In this document: positions 16,332 to 24,935 of the stretch, piece by piece
Position numbering within the stretch: position 1 is the first letter of the stretch
Layout of the letters: each line of letters starts with the position of its first letter
Assembly (NCBI RefSeq): GCF_010499265.1
Contig: NZ_JAAGSC010000043.1
Span: 193,843-257,842 of the forward strand
Direction: 5' to 3'
Length of the DNA: 64,000 nucleotides
DNA from: Wenzhouxiangella limi
GTDB lineage: Bacteria > Pseudomonadota > Gammaproteobacteria > Xanthomonadales > Wenzhouxiangellaceae
Made by a program: the position numbers and the translations under genes
Notes under the pieces: model-generated
Databases searched by the model: none
Seen by the model: the letters and a program-made list of their open reading frames with translations, nothing else
What the model was told of the DNA's origin: nothing

Positions 16332-18161
16332 TTACCGATACGCCCGCGCCTGCAGTTCAAACAGCTGGGCATAGCGCCCGCCCAGCGTCATAAGCTCCTC
16401 ATGGCTGCCCAGCTCGATGATGCGGCCGTGCTCCATCACGGCGATGCGGTCGGCCCGCCGCACGGTTGAAAACCGGTGCGAGATGAGGATCAGGATCTGA
16501 CTTTTCGCCATGGCCTGGAAGTGCTCGAAGATCTCGGCTTCGGCTTTCGCGTCCATGGCCGCGGTGGGCTCGTCGAGGATCAGGATGTCGGCGTCTGCGC
16601 GCATGAAGGCCCGGGCCAGGGCGATCTTCTGCCACTGCCCGCCCGAGAGCTCTTGGCCGTCCTTGAACCAGCGGCCGAGCTGGGTGCGGTAGCCGGCCGG
16701 CAGCGCGCGCACGAACGCATCGGCCAGCCCTTTTTCGGCCGCCTCGTGCCAGCGGGTCTGGTCGTCGAAAGCGGCCACGTCGCCGGCGCCGATGTTGTGG
16801 CCGACCAGCCACTGGTAGCGGGCGAAATCCTGGAAGATCACGCCGATGCGGTCCTGCAGGGCGCGCGTATCCCAGTCTTTCAGCGAGGTCCCGTCCAGGC
16901 GGATATCGCCCTGCTCGACCTGGTACAGCCCGGCAATCAGCTTGGTCAGGGTGGTCTTGCCCGAGCCGTTTTCACCGACCAGCGCCAGGCTGGTTCCGGG
17001 TTTCAGGTTCAGGTCGATCGAGTCCAGCGCCAGGGCCTCGCTGCCGGGATAGCGAAACGAGAGGTGGCGGATTTCCAGGCCGGCGCCGGGTGCCTCGCCC
17101 TGGGTGACGCCGCCGCTTTGTTCGCGTACCGGCAGCTCCAGGAACTCGTACAGCGCGCTTAAGTACAGGTAGTCCTCGTACATGCCGTTGATCGAGGTCA
17201 GGCTGGCGCTGACCGCCGACTGGCCCTGGCGGAAGACCATCAGGTACATGGTCATCTCGCCCAGCGACAGCTGACCGGTCACCGTGGCCAGGACGACCCA
17301 GGCGAAGGCGGCGTAGAGCGTGGCGGTGCCGACCAGTCCCAGGCCAAAAGCCCACCAGCCACGGCGGATGGTCAGCGCGCGGTCCTCGCGAAAGATCTTG
17401 CCGAAGATGGCCTTGTAGCGATCCAGCAGCTTGGGGCCCAGGCCGAACAGCTTGACCTCTTTGGTGTAGTCATCGCGCGCGAGCACCGACTCCAAGTACA
17501 TCATTTCGCGCGTCTCGGGCGAGCGCCAGCGGAACAGGCGAAAAGCCTGGCCGGCAAACTTCGCCTCGACGAAAAACGCCGGCAGCCCGCCAGCAACCAG
17601 CAGCAGCACCGCCCAGGGCGAGAACGCCAGCAGCAGGCCGCTGAAGCTCAAGATGGAAATGCCGTTCTGGATCACGCCGAAGGTTTTCTGGACCAGGGCC
17701 AGCGGCCGGGAGGAGGCTTCGCGCCGGGCCCGGGTCAGGCGATCGTAGAACTCGGCATCCTCGAGCTGGGCCAGCTCCAGCTGCTGGGCTTTTTCCAGGA
17801 TCATCACGTTGACGCGGTGACCCAGCTGCGCGCGCAGCAGGTTGTTGCAGATGTTCAGGCCGGTCTGGGCCGCGGCCATGGCGGCGACCAGCAGCGCTTC
17901 CACCGACAGCCACAGCCAGACTTCGCGGGTGGGCGCATCGGTCTGAATGGCGGCCACGACGCTGTCGACCAGCAGCTTGCCGACCCAGGCGATGCCGGCC
18001 GGCAGCAGGCCGGCGGCAAGCGTCAGGCCGGCCAGTGCGATGGTCAAAAGCGGGCTGGTGGCCCAGACCAGGACCAGCGCCCGCCGACCATAGGTCAGCA
18101 GGGAGCCGAACTGATTGAAGATTCCCGTGTGCAGGTCCGCGCTCGATCGGGAATCGGGCAT
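16332..18161 (-). CDS. ABC exporter, fused permease and ATPase
   Basis: A 609-residue half-transporter. The N-terminal part holds about six membrane helices (residues 25-320). The C-terminal nucleotide-binding domain has Walker A G-E-N-G-S-G-K-T-T, the signature L-S-G-G-Q-W-Q-K, Walker B I-L-I-L-D-E-P-T, and the switch histidine in L-I-S-H-R-F. The type is that of multidrug, lipid or peptide exporters acting as dimers; the substrate is not identifiable. The ATG at 18161-18159 is preferred; an upstream in-frame start at 18254 would run into the neighbouring OmpA gene. That gene, on the same strand, ends 37 bases upstream, so they may be cotranscribed. Confidence 0.88.
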   Translation of the reverse strand: MPDSRSSADLHTGIFNQFGSLLTYGRRALVLVWATSPLLTIALAGLTLAAGLLPAGIAWVGKLLVDSVVAAIQTDAPTREVWLWLSVEALLVAAMAAAQTGLNICNNLLRAQLGHRVNVMILEKAQQLELAQLEDAEFYDRLTRARREASSRPLALVQKTFGVIQNGISILSFSGLLLAFSPWAVLLLVAGGLPAFFVEAKFAGQAFRLFRWRSPETREMMYLESVLARDDYTKEVKLFGLGPKLLDRYKAIFGKIFREDRALTIRRGWWAFGLGLVGTATLYAAFAWVVLATVTGQLSLGEMTMYLMVFRQGQSAVSASLTSINGMYEDYLYLSALYEFLELPVREQSGGVTQGEAPGAGLEIRHLSFRYPGSEALALDSIDLNLKPGTSLALVGENGSGKTTLTKLIAGLYQVEQGDIRLDGTSLKDWDTRALQDRIGVIFQDFARYQWLVGHNIGAGDVAAFDDQTRWHEAAEKGLADAFVRALPAGYRTQLGRWFKDGQELSGGQWQKIALARAFMRADADILILDEPTAAMDAKAEAEIFEHFQAMAKSQILILISHRFSTVRRADRIAVMEHGRIIELGSHEELMTLGGRYAQLFELQARAYR

Positions 18162-18198
18162 CAAGATCGGCTCATCCAGCGCTGACGGGCCTGTCGGC

Positions 18199-18909
18199 TC
18201 ACGCGTTTTCCGGTTCCTCGGGCTGCGATGGCCGATCACGAACCAGGAGCTCAAGCATCAGCTCCACGCGCCGGTTGCGGGCCCGCCCGGTTTCGCTGGT
18301 GTTGTCGGCCACCGGTCGGTCCGACCCAAAGCCGCGGATCAGCAGGCGCACATGGCTGATGCCCGAGTCCTGCAAGTGTTGGGCGACCGAGCGGGCGCGC
18401 TGCTCGGACAGTCTCTGGTTGAAGTCCGGGTCGCCGACATTGTCGGTGTGGCCGCTGACCACGATCAAGGTGGCGCGATACTCCCTGAGGACCGCTGCCA
18501 GGCGGTCGATCAACCTCGCCGCCTCGGACGTTAGCTGCGCGCTGCCGGACTCGAAGCCCATCTGGCTCGGAAAGGTGATCAGCACCGAGCGCTCGCGGTA
18601 ATCGATCGCGATGCCGGTATCGGACAGGTCGCGTCGCACCCGCGCCTGAAACACGTCCATGAAGTAACCGGCCGCCTCAGCGTCAACGGCGTTCTCACCC
18701 TCCACAAGCGCCCCTCTGCGGGTTGCGACATCTGCCTCGCTGGCGATCACGGTCAGCGAATCAATGCGCTCGGGCGCGGTCGTTTGCGGCGGCTCCCGGC
18801 GCGGCGGCTCGAGCACGGCGCAGGCGGTCAGGGCCGCTATCAGCAGCGCCGGAATCAGCCAGCGACTGGCAGTTGGCCATGTGTTCAACGCGCTTTGTCC
18901 AGATACCAT
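18199..18909 (-). CDS. OmpA-family peptidoglycan-associated lipoprotein
   Basis: A 236-residue lipoprotein. The N-terminal L-L-I-A-A-L-T-A-C is a lipobox with the acylated cysteine. The C-terminal OmpA/MotB domain (about residues 105-225) has I-T-F-P-S-Q-M-G-F-E-S-G-S, S-G-H-T-D-N-V-G and N-Q-R-L-S-E-Q-R-A-R-S-V, keeping the aspartate and arginine that hold diaminopimelate in peptidoglycan. ATG 18909 is chosen for the signal peptide. It overlaps the end of the upstream EAL gene by 25 bases, which suggests coupled expression. It probably tethers the outer membrane to the cell wall. Confidence 0.87.
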   Translation of the reverse strand: MVSGQSALNTWPTASRWLIPALLIAALTACAVLEPPRREPPQTTAPERIDSLTVIASEADVATRRGALVEGENAVDAEAAGYFMDVFQARVRRDLSDTGIAIDYRERSVLITFPSQMGFESGSAQLTSEAARLIDRLAAVLREYRATLIVVSGHTDNVGDPDFNQRLSEQRARSVAQHLQDSGISHVRLLIRGFGSDRPVADNTSETGRARNRRVELMLELLVRDRPSQPEEPENA

Positions 18910-20444
18910 GCCTTGAAGCCTGATTCGCCCAGCGCCGGACTGTACCAGTAACCCTGTCCACACTCCACGTCGCGCTCGACCAGCCACTGCATCTGCTCAC
19001 CCGATTCTATGCCTTCGGCGATGATTTCCAGGTCCAGCGCGCGGGCCAGATCTATTATTGGCCGGATGACGCTGCTGGTCACCGCCTCGGTTTGCAGGGA
19101 GTCGACGAAAGTCTTGTCGATCTTCAAGGTGTCGAGCTCGAATTTTTGCAGATACGCCAGGCTGGAATAGCCGGTGCCGAAGTCGTCGATGGCGATCGAG
19201 TGGCCTTTATCGCGCAGTTCAGCCACCCGTTGCCGGATGACGTCCGAGTCCAGCAGCGCCCGTTCGGTGATCTCCAGCGCGATGCGCTCCGGGGCGACCC
19301 CGTGCTCGTCGAGCAATTCACCCAGCCTGCGGCTGAACCCGGGCTGGGCAAGATCCTGCTCGGTCAGGTTGAGGTGGTACACCATCTCTTTTTCCGGCTC
19401 CGGCCAGTTTGCCATGTGCTGGAGCAGGTTTTCGAGGATGGACAGCGTCAGCCGGGTTCCCAGGCCGGCTTTTTCGGCCAGCGGCACAAAAATCTCCGGG
19501 CTGATGGCGGTGCCATTTTTTTCTGTCCATCGGCCCAGTACTTCCGCGCCTACGCAGCGGCCCGAGCGCAGTTCGACGATGGGTTGATAAACCGCATGGA
19601 TGCGTCCGCCGTCGATGGCGGCACGCAGTGAGGACTCCAGACTGAGCTGACGGCTGAGATAACGCCAGACCAGGCCCAGCCAGAGCGTGATCAACACCAG
19701 GCCGATGCCGCCGACGGCGATCACCAGCATCCGATAGCGATCCCAGAAGTCTTCGAAGCTTTGGACGGCAACGACTTCAATCGGGAACAGGCTGTCGACA
19801 GAGACGCGGCTGACGACGCGGTTGTTGGCCCGGTCGACGAATAAACCCTCGGGAAGTTCATCCGGGGCCGGGAAAACGGATGCCTCCGGATAGGCCGCCA
19901 TTTGCATTCCCTCAACCCAAACCGCGACTTGTTTGCCCTCCAGCTGGCCCGGCGTGATCAGCAGGCGCGGGTCGATGGCCATGTCGTGGTTGCCGAAGCG
20001 CATCAGGAACAAGGCGACATCCCCGGCCGTAGTTGCCGCACTGGGCCACCAGGCGATCACGCCGGAATCGTAAATGCGGCTGGCGCGCGCCGGGGTCAGG
20101 CGCTGGCCCTGGACCAGCCCGGCCCCGCACAGGCGGTTGGCGGCTTCCCAGTAGCCGATCGCCCGCACGTGGACCCTGGACAAGGCTTCATTCTGCAGGG
20201 TTAGCAGGTGGTGTGGCGAGCAGGGTTCGAATGCTTGACTATTCAGCTCTTCGAGCAGGGCACGAGCGTCGACGATGGCGTGCTCGGTCTGTGCCGCAAG
20301 GTCTTCGGAAAGCTTAGTCAGCCGCTGTTCCTCGGCCATCACGGTCTGCTGCCAGATGACCCAGAGCAGCAGCGTCGCCGGAAGCGCGACCCCGATGGCG
20401 CCGGCCAGACTGACGAACAGCAAGGCGTTGCGAGGACTGCCCAT
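18885..20444 (-). CDS. CSS-motif/EAL c-di-GMP phosphodiesterase
   Basis: A 519-residue protein. A first membrane helix (7-30) and a second near 245-268 flank a periplasmic region with two cysteines, C75 (P-C-S-P) and C106 (R-L-C-G). Their spacing is like the redox-controlled disulfide of CSS-motif phosphodiesterases such as PdeC. The EAL domain (about 280-515) has E-V-L-G-R-W in place of E-A-L-x-R-W, then L-N-L-T-E, L-E-I-T-E, I-D-D-F-G-T-G-Y-S-S-L, L-K-I-D-K-T, A-E-G-I-E-S and Q-G-Y-W-Y-S, so catalysis looks possible. It should hydrolyse c-di-GMP depending on periplasmic thiol state. It is coupled to the OmpA lipoprotein downstream. Confidence 0.88.
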   Translation of the reverse strand: MGSPRNALLFVSLAGAIGVALPATLLLWVIWQQTVMAEEQRLTKLSEDLAAQTEHAIVDARALLEELNSQAFEPCSPHHLLTLQNEALSRVHVRAIGYWEAANRLCGAGLVQGQRLTPARASRIYDSGVIAWWPSAATTAGDVALFLMRFGNHDMAIDPRLLITPGQLEGKQVAVWVEGMQMAAYPEASVFPAPDELPEGLFVDRANNRVVSRVSVDSLFPIEVVAVQSFEDFWDRYRMLVIAVGGIGLVLITLWLGLVWRYLSRQLSLESSLRAAIDGGRIHAVYQPIVELRSGRCVGAEVLGRWTEKNGTAISPEIFVPLAEKAGLGTRLTLSILENLLQHMANWPEPEKEMVYHLNLTEQDLAQPGFSRRLGELLDEHGVAPERIALEITERALLDSDVIRQRVAELRDKGHSIAIDDFGTGYSSLAYLQKFELDTLKIDKTFVDSLQTEAVTSSVIRPIIDLARALDLEIIAEGIESGEQMQWLVERDVECGQGYWYSPALGESGFKAWYLDKAR

Positions 20445-20521
20445 GCGATAGCGACTCAGGTGATGGTGCGCTCTATTATCCGCTGAACCGATTGGCTTGA
20501 CTGCACCAAATGGACGCAGGC

Positions 20522-21550
20522 TTAGCCAACCCGTTGCGCGACCCAGCCGCCCGAGGCGGCAAGCATGGCCACGGCGGCGACGCCGGCGCCCAGCGCCGGG
20601 CGCCAGCCCAGCGGCTTCAAGTCGCGCGGGCGGATGGCCATGGCCAGCGCGGCCATGGCCATGGCGAACAGGAACTGGCTGAGTTCGTCGGCGGCCTGCA
20701 GCGCGATCCGCCACAGCGCTGCATCGCCGGCGCCGAGAGCGTCGATCAGGCTGCGCAGTCCGGCCAGGGCCAGGAAGGCCAGGATAAAGCGCGGGAAAGG
20801 CACGCGCTGTCCCCGCTGCCGGCCGACGATCAGCCAGGCCGCGACCGGAATCACCACGATCATGGCGCTGTTGCGCAGCAGCTTGGTCACGGTGGCCGCA
20901 TCGAGCGTGCCGCTGAGCGTCCAGATCTGCTCGTGCGCGCTGGCCGCCGCCGTGACCTGGGCGGTGTCGTGAATGGCGCTGCCGATGACCAGGCCGACCT
21001 GTGCCGGGTCGCTCAGCCACAGCGGCAGCAGCAGCGGGTAGGCCAGGGTCGCGACCAGGCCGAACAGGGCGATGCAGGCGATGGCGTAGCAGGTCTCGGC
21101 GTGGCTGGCCCGGATCGCCGGGGCGAGCGCGGCGATGGCCGAGGCGCCGCAGATCGCGGTACCCACGGCCAGCAGTCCGGCCAGCCGGACCGGGGTGGCC
21201 AGCAGACGATAAAGGCCCAGGCTGACGGCCAGGCCGACGGCGATCGCGATCACAACCAAGGGCAGCGCCTGACCGCCCAGCAGCCAGACCTCGCCCAGGC
21301 TCAGGCGCAGACCGATCAGGGCCACGGCGGTCTTGAGCAGGAGGCCGCGCGCGAGGTCCAGGCCCGGGTTCCAGTGCGGTTTTTGCCTGGCCTGGTCGGC
21401 CAGCCCCAGCCCCAGCATGATCGCCAAGACCATGGGCGAGGCCGGCAGCGAGGGGAGGGGGCCGGGGCCGCGTTGCAGCAGCGCCGCTGCCGCCCAGCCG
21501 ACTCCGGCGATCGCGGCGACGACCATCAGGCCCGGCCAGGGTGTCGGCAT
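20522..21550 (-). CDS. YeiH-family putative permease (UPF0324)
   Basis: A 342-residue integral membrane protein with about ten hydrophobic segments. Family landmarks include A-I-M-L-G-L-G-L, L-L-L-K-T-A-V-A-L-I-G-L-R-L-S, the conserved T-A-I-C-G-A-S-A-I-A-A-L and I-G-S-A-I-H-D-T-A-Q-V-T-A-A. These match the YeiH group, annotated as putative sulfate exporters, but transport has hardly been tested. ATG 21550 or 21580 could be the start; neither has a strong ribosome site. It is read in the same direction as the EAL gene with a 77-base gap. Confidence 0.85.
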   Translation of the reverse strand: MPTPWPGLMVVAAIAGVGWAAAALLQRGPGPLPSLPASPMVLAIMLGLGLADQARQKPHWNPGLDLARGLLLKTAVALIGLRLSLGEVWLLGGQALPLVVIAIAVGLAVSLGLYRLLATPVRLAGLLAVGTAICGASAIAALAPAIRASHAETCYAIACIALFGLVATLAYPLLLPLWLSDPAQVGLVIGSAIHDTAQVTAAASAHEQIWTLSGTLDAATVTKLLRNSAMIVVIPVAAWLIVGRQRGQRVPFPRFILAFLALAGLRSLIDALGAGDAALWRIALQAADELSQFLFAMAMAALAMAIRPRDLKPLGWRPALGAGVAAVAMLAASGGWVAQRVG

Positions 21551-21704
21551 GGACGAGGTTCTCGGGCGGTCAGCGCCCATGGCTGAATGTCTGCGGCAAA
21601 TCCGAAGGGGTCGAGTGTAGGGCAGTTACGCCGATGGTGGGAAGGAAACCGCCCGGCATGAGGCCGTATACTCGTGCCAAAAGAAGCCTTCGGGAGGCAA
21701 GCCA

Positions 21705-23069
21705 TTGGCGCGAAAAATTCCGCTGCTGGACCTGATGTGGCTGATGGCCGAGACCCAGGCCAGCCCGATCCACGTTTGTGGTCTGATGCTGTTCGAAAAG
21801 CCCAAGGGCCGACCCGGCATCGTGCGCGAGATCGTCGACAGCTACCGAGCCGAAGCGCCGACGGCGCCGTTCGACTGCGTGCCGGATCTGGGCAGCACTC
21901 ACGCCCCGCAGTGGCGTCCGGCGCCGTACTACAACGCGCGCTACCACGTCCAGCACATTGCCCTGCCGACCGGCGCGCGCTACGCCGACCTGCTGCACCT
22001 GGTCGGCGATCTGCACGAGACCATGCTCGACCGCGACCGGCCGCTGTTTCGAATCTGGTTGATCGACCAGGTGCCGGGGCGTCGATTTGCGCTGTTCGTA
22101 AAAATGCACCACGCCATCATCGACGGCGTCAGCGCCACCGAGCGCATCAACGCCAGTCTGCGCACCAATCGCCGCCAGGGGGTCCCCAAGCCGCTTTTCG
22201 CGGTGGACGTGCCGGTGCGCAAGCCGCGCCCGCCGAAAGCGCTGGTCAAGCGGATGCTGGGCCTGAGCGGCACCGCGGCCAGCCAGTACCTGGCGCTGAT
22301 GGGCACCGTGCGCAAGGGCCTGTGGAGCTGGATGGGCGGCGAGCCCAAGGGCAGCGTGCCGTTTGCGGCCCATCGTGGGCCGATGAACCAGCCGGTGCTC
22401 AACGCCCGCAGCGTGGCGACGCTGTCGCTGCCGCTGGCCGATATGCGCCGCGTCGGCAAGCATTTCGGAGCCACCCTGAACGACGTCGCCATGACCGTCA
22501 TCGACGCCGGTCTGCACGGCTACCTGGCCGAGCAGGGCGAGCCGTTCGCGCACCGCCTGGTCGCGATGTGCCCGGTCTCGCTGCGCGAGCGCGACGACGG
22601 CTCCAGCGGCACCAAGGTCTCGGCCGTATTCGTCAAGTTGGGCCTGCCCAACGCCGGCCCGCTGGAGCGGCTGGGCCAGGTGGTCGAGTCGATGGGCGCG
22701 GCCAAGCAGGAGGTGGGCCGGATGAGCAAGGAAACCGCGCTGGGTTATGCGGCCGGGTTGATGGGCATGGCCGGGCTGACCGCGGTCACCTACGTCGACC
22801 GGGTGGCGCCGCCCTCGGCGAATCTGGTCATCTCCAATATCCCCGGCTGGGAGCGACCGCTGTACCTGCACGGCGCACCCCTGGTCGGCGCTTACCCGGT
22901 CTCGGCGATCGCCGTGGGCGTGGGCCTGAACGCCACGGTGATCTCGTCCAACGACCGCATGGATTTCGGTTTCGTGGCGAACGGCGCCAGCCTGCGCAAC
23001 CTGCCCTCACTGGCAGAGCACGTGGGTGCCGCCTGGCGCGAGCTGGCTGCCGCCACGCCCCGGCCGTGA
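21705..23069 (+). CDS. Wax ester synthase/diacylglycerol acyltransferase family protein
   Basis: A 454-residue WS/DGAT-type acyltransferase that esterifies acyl-CoA to fatty alcohols or diacylglycerol, making wax esters or triacylglycerol. The catalytic H-H-A-I-I-D-G motif is intact near residue 137. The N-terminal P-L-L-D-L-M-W-L and the C-terminal N-L-V-I-S-N-I-P-G region fit the family, as does length (about 450-480). Translation begins at TTG 21705, supported by GGAGG at 21693-21697 seven bases upstream. It heads a cluster with an esterase and a hemerythrin protein, suggesting storage-lipid metabolism. Confidence 0.9.
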   Translation: MARKIPLLDLMWLMAETQASPIHVCGLMLFEKPKGRPGIVREIVDSYRAEAPTAPFDCVPDLGSTHAPQWRPAPYYNARYHVQHIALPTGARYADLLHLVGDLHETMLDRDRPLFRIWLIDQVPGRRFALFVKMHHAIIDGVSATERINASLRTNRRQGVPKPLFAVDVPVRKPRPPKALVKRMLGLSGTAASQYLALMGTVRKGLWSWMGGEPKGSVPFAAHRGPMNQPVLNARSVATLSLPLADMRRVGKHFGATLNDVAMTVIDAGLHGYLAEQGEPFAHRLVAMCPVSLRERDDGSSGTKVSAVFVKLGLPNAGPLERLGQVVESMGAAKQEVGRMSKETALGYAAGLMGMAGLTAVTYVDRVAPPSANLVISNIPGWERPLYLHGAPLVGAYPVSAIAVGVGLNATVISSNDRMDFGFVANGASLRNLPSLAEHVGAAWRELAAATPRP

Positions 23070-23123
23070 GCCGCTTTGCGTATCATCAGCGGATCATGAT
23101 GCTTAAGGTCCATTCAACCTGAG

Positions 23124-24038
23124 ATGGTCAGCTGGCAGACGCGCACCGCCGCCCTGCTCGGGCGGTTGACCATTCGGCAGTCGCTCAAGCGCGATTTCTC
23201 GATCGCCGAAATGCGCGCCCGGATCCGCTCCATGGAGCGCTTTTTCCCGGCTGTTCCCGACGACATCCGGATCGATCTGGCACCCGGTCTGGCCCACTGC
23301 GACGCCGAGTGGCTGACGCCACACAACGGGCCGACCGAGCGGGTCATTCTGCATCTTCCGGGCGGGGCGTTCATGACTCGATTTGTGCGCGCCGAGCGCC
23401 TGCTGCTGGCCCGGCTGTGTCGGGCCGCCAACGCCCGCGGCCGGCTGGTTTTCTACCGTCTTGCTCCGGAAGATCCTTTTCCGGCCGGCCTGGACGACAG
23501 TCTGGAAGCCTATCGCCAGCTGCTTGATCAGGGCGTGTCGCCGCAGCACATCATTGTCAGCGGCATGTCGGCCGGCGGCTGTCTGGCCCTGGCGCTGCTG
23601 CTCAAGCTGCGCGATCTGGGTTTGCCGGCGCCGGCAGCGGGCGTGTTGATGTCGCCGGCCGCCGATCTGACCGATGCCTCGGAGTCGGGCTCGCGCATCG
23701 ACAACGCCGCCAGCGACGCGGTGCTGAGCATGGAGCGCGGCGACGATATTCGCCAGCTCTACCTGGGCGGGCAGGTCGAGCTGGTCAACCATCCCTATGT
23801 TTCGCCGGTGCTGGGCGACTACGCTGGACTGCCGCCGCTGCTGTTCCAGGTCGGCAGCACCGAGATCCTGCTCGACGACAGTCAGCGCTGCGCGGAAAGA
23901 GCGCGGGCGGCCGGCGTGCGCGCCGAGGTCGAGGTCTGGGACCGCATGCCGCACGGCTGGCAGGCGCTGTCGTTTGCGCCCGAGTCCGGTCGCGCCATTG
24001 CCCGGATGGGCGACTTCATCCGCGAGAGCTGCCCATGA
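23124..24038 (+). CDS. Alpha/beta hydrolase, hormone-sensitive-lipase-like esterase
   Basis: A 304-residue esterase or lipase. The nucleophile serine sits in S-G-M-S-A-G-G-C, the oxyanion motif is L-P-G-G-A-F (a variant of H-G-G-G), the acid is probably in V-G-S-T-E-I-L-L-D, and the histidine is in D-R-M-P-H-G-W-Q. The layout is that of bacterial HSL-family carboxylesterases. It follows the acyltransferase by 54 bases, and its stop overlaps the next start (ATGA). It may mobilise the esters made by its neighbour; this is inference from context. Confidence 0.88.
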   Translation: MVSWQTRTAALLGRLTIRQSLKRDFSIAEMRARIRSMERFFPAVPDDIRIDLAPGLAHCDAEWLTPHNGPTERVILHLPGGAFMTRFVRAERLLLARLCRAANARGRLVFYRLAPEDPFPAGLDDSLEAYRQLLDQGVSPQHIIVSGMSAGGCLALALLLKLRDLGLPAPAAGVLMSPAADLTDASESGSRIDNAASDAVLSMERGDDIRQLYLGGQVELVNHPYVSPVLGDYAGLPPLLFQVGSTEILLDDSQRCAERARAAGVRAEVEVWDRMPHGWQALSFAPESGRAIARMGDFIRESCP

Positions 24039-24928
24039 ATTCAGAATCATCTCAACAGCAAAATGCGCCGGGCCCGAGCTTCATGCAGGGACTGCGGCGC
24101 GACCATGCCGGACTGTCGCGGGTGCTGCGCGAAATCGACACCCAGGCCGCGCGTCTTGCCGTCGCGCCCGGGCAGGCGCGTGCGGTGCTGGTCGACGCCC
24201 TGCGCTACCTGCTGCGCTATCACCACGCGTTTCATCACCCGCGCGAGGATCGCCTGTTCGCCCGTATCCGGGCGCGCGACGCCGAGCTGGACGCCACCCT
24301 GGGCCAGCTCAGCCACGAGCACGAAAGCGGCGAGCAGCAGGCCGGTGAACTGGCCGACGAGATAGTCGGCGCCTCCGTGCGACGACTTCGCGGCAAGCGC
24401 GGCGAACGGCTGGCCGCGCGCATCCACGACTACGTGCGCCACACCCGAATCCATATGCGCAACGAGGAGGCGGTGTTCTACGCCCGGGCCGAGCGCGTGC
24501 TCGACGACCAGGACTGGCAGGCCGTGATCGAGGCCGACGACGGCCGCACCGATCCGATGATGGACCTGACCGAAATGGCTAACGTCTATCCGCACCTGGC
24601 CGAGCAGCTCGGCCTGCCCGTGCGCCATCTCGGGCTGGTCGAGCGCACCGGTCCGCTGAGCGATGAGCTGCGCGCGCAGATGCTGGCGCTGACCGATCTC
24701 TACGGCGGGCTGGCCTACGAGGCGCTCGAGCTGGGTCGGGGCAACCTGGACCGGCTGCTGGCCGTGCGCGGGCCGTCCAGCTTTGTCCGCGCGGTCGGCG
24801 AAATCTCCTCGGCCAACCTGCGCTTTGCCGGTCAGTGCGTGACCCGGCCGCCGCGCTGGGCGATCAACAGCTCGGCGGCGCTGGTGGTCGCCAGCCTGAA
24901 GCCCTGGCTGCGGCGCGAGGACGCGTGA
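24035..24928 (+). CDS. Hemerythrin-domain protein with possible phasin-like tail
   Basis: A 297-residue protein. Residues about 15-155 form a hemerythrin-like four-helix bundle with candidate di-iron ligands in R-R-D-H-A-G, Y-H-H-A-F-H-H-P-R-E-D, S-H-E-H-E-S-G-E and R-I-H-M-R-N-E-E. Such domains bind oxygen or nitric oxide or sense iron. From about residue 200 a second helical part (L-T-D-L-Y-G-G-L-A-Y-E-A and onward) resembles granule-coating phasins, though the likeness is weak. The start overlaps the esterase stop by four bases. The tail, with the acyltransferase and esterase next door, suggests an association with lipid or polyester granules. Confidence 0.72.
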   Translation: MNSESSQQQNAPGPSFMQGLRRDHAGLSRVLREIDTQAARLAVAPGQARAVLVDALRYLLRYHHAFHHPREDRLFARIRARDAELDATLGQLSHEHESGEQQAGELADEIVGASVRRLRGKRGERLAARIHDYVRHTRIHMRNEEAVFYARAERVLDDQDWQAVIEADDGRTDPMMDLTEMANVYPHLAEQLGLPVRHLGLVERTGPLSDELRAQMLALTDLYGGLAYEALELGRGNLDRLLAVRGPSSFVRAVGEISSANLRFAGQCVTRPPRWAINSSAALVVASLKPWLRREDA

Positions 24929-24935
24929 ATATCGG

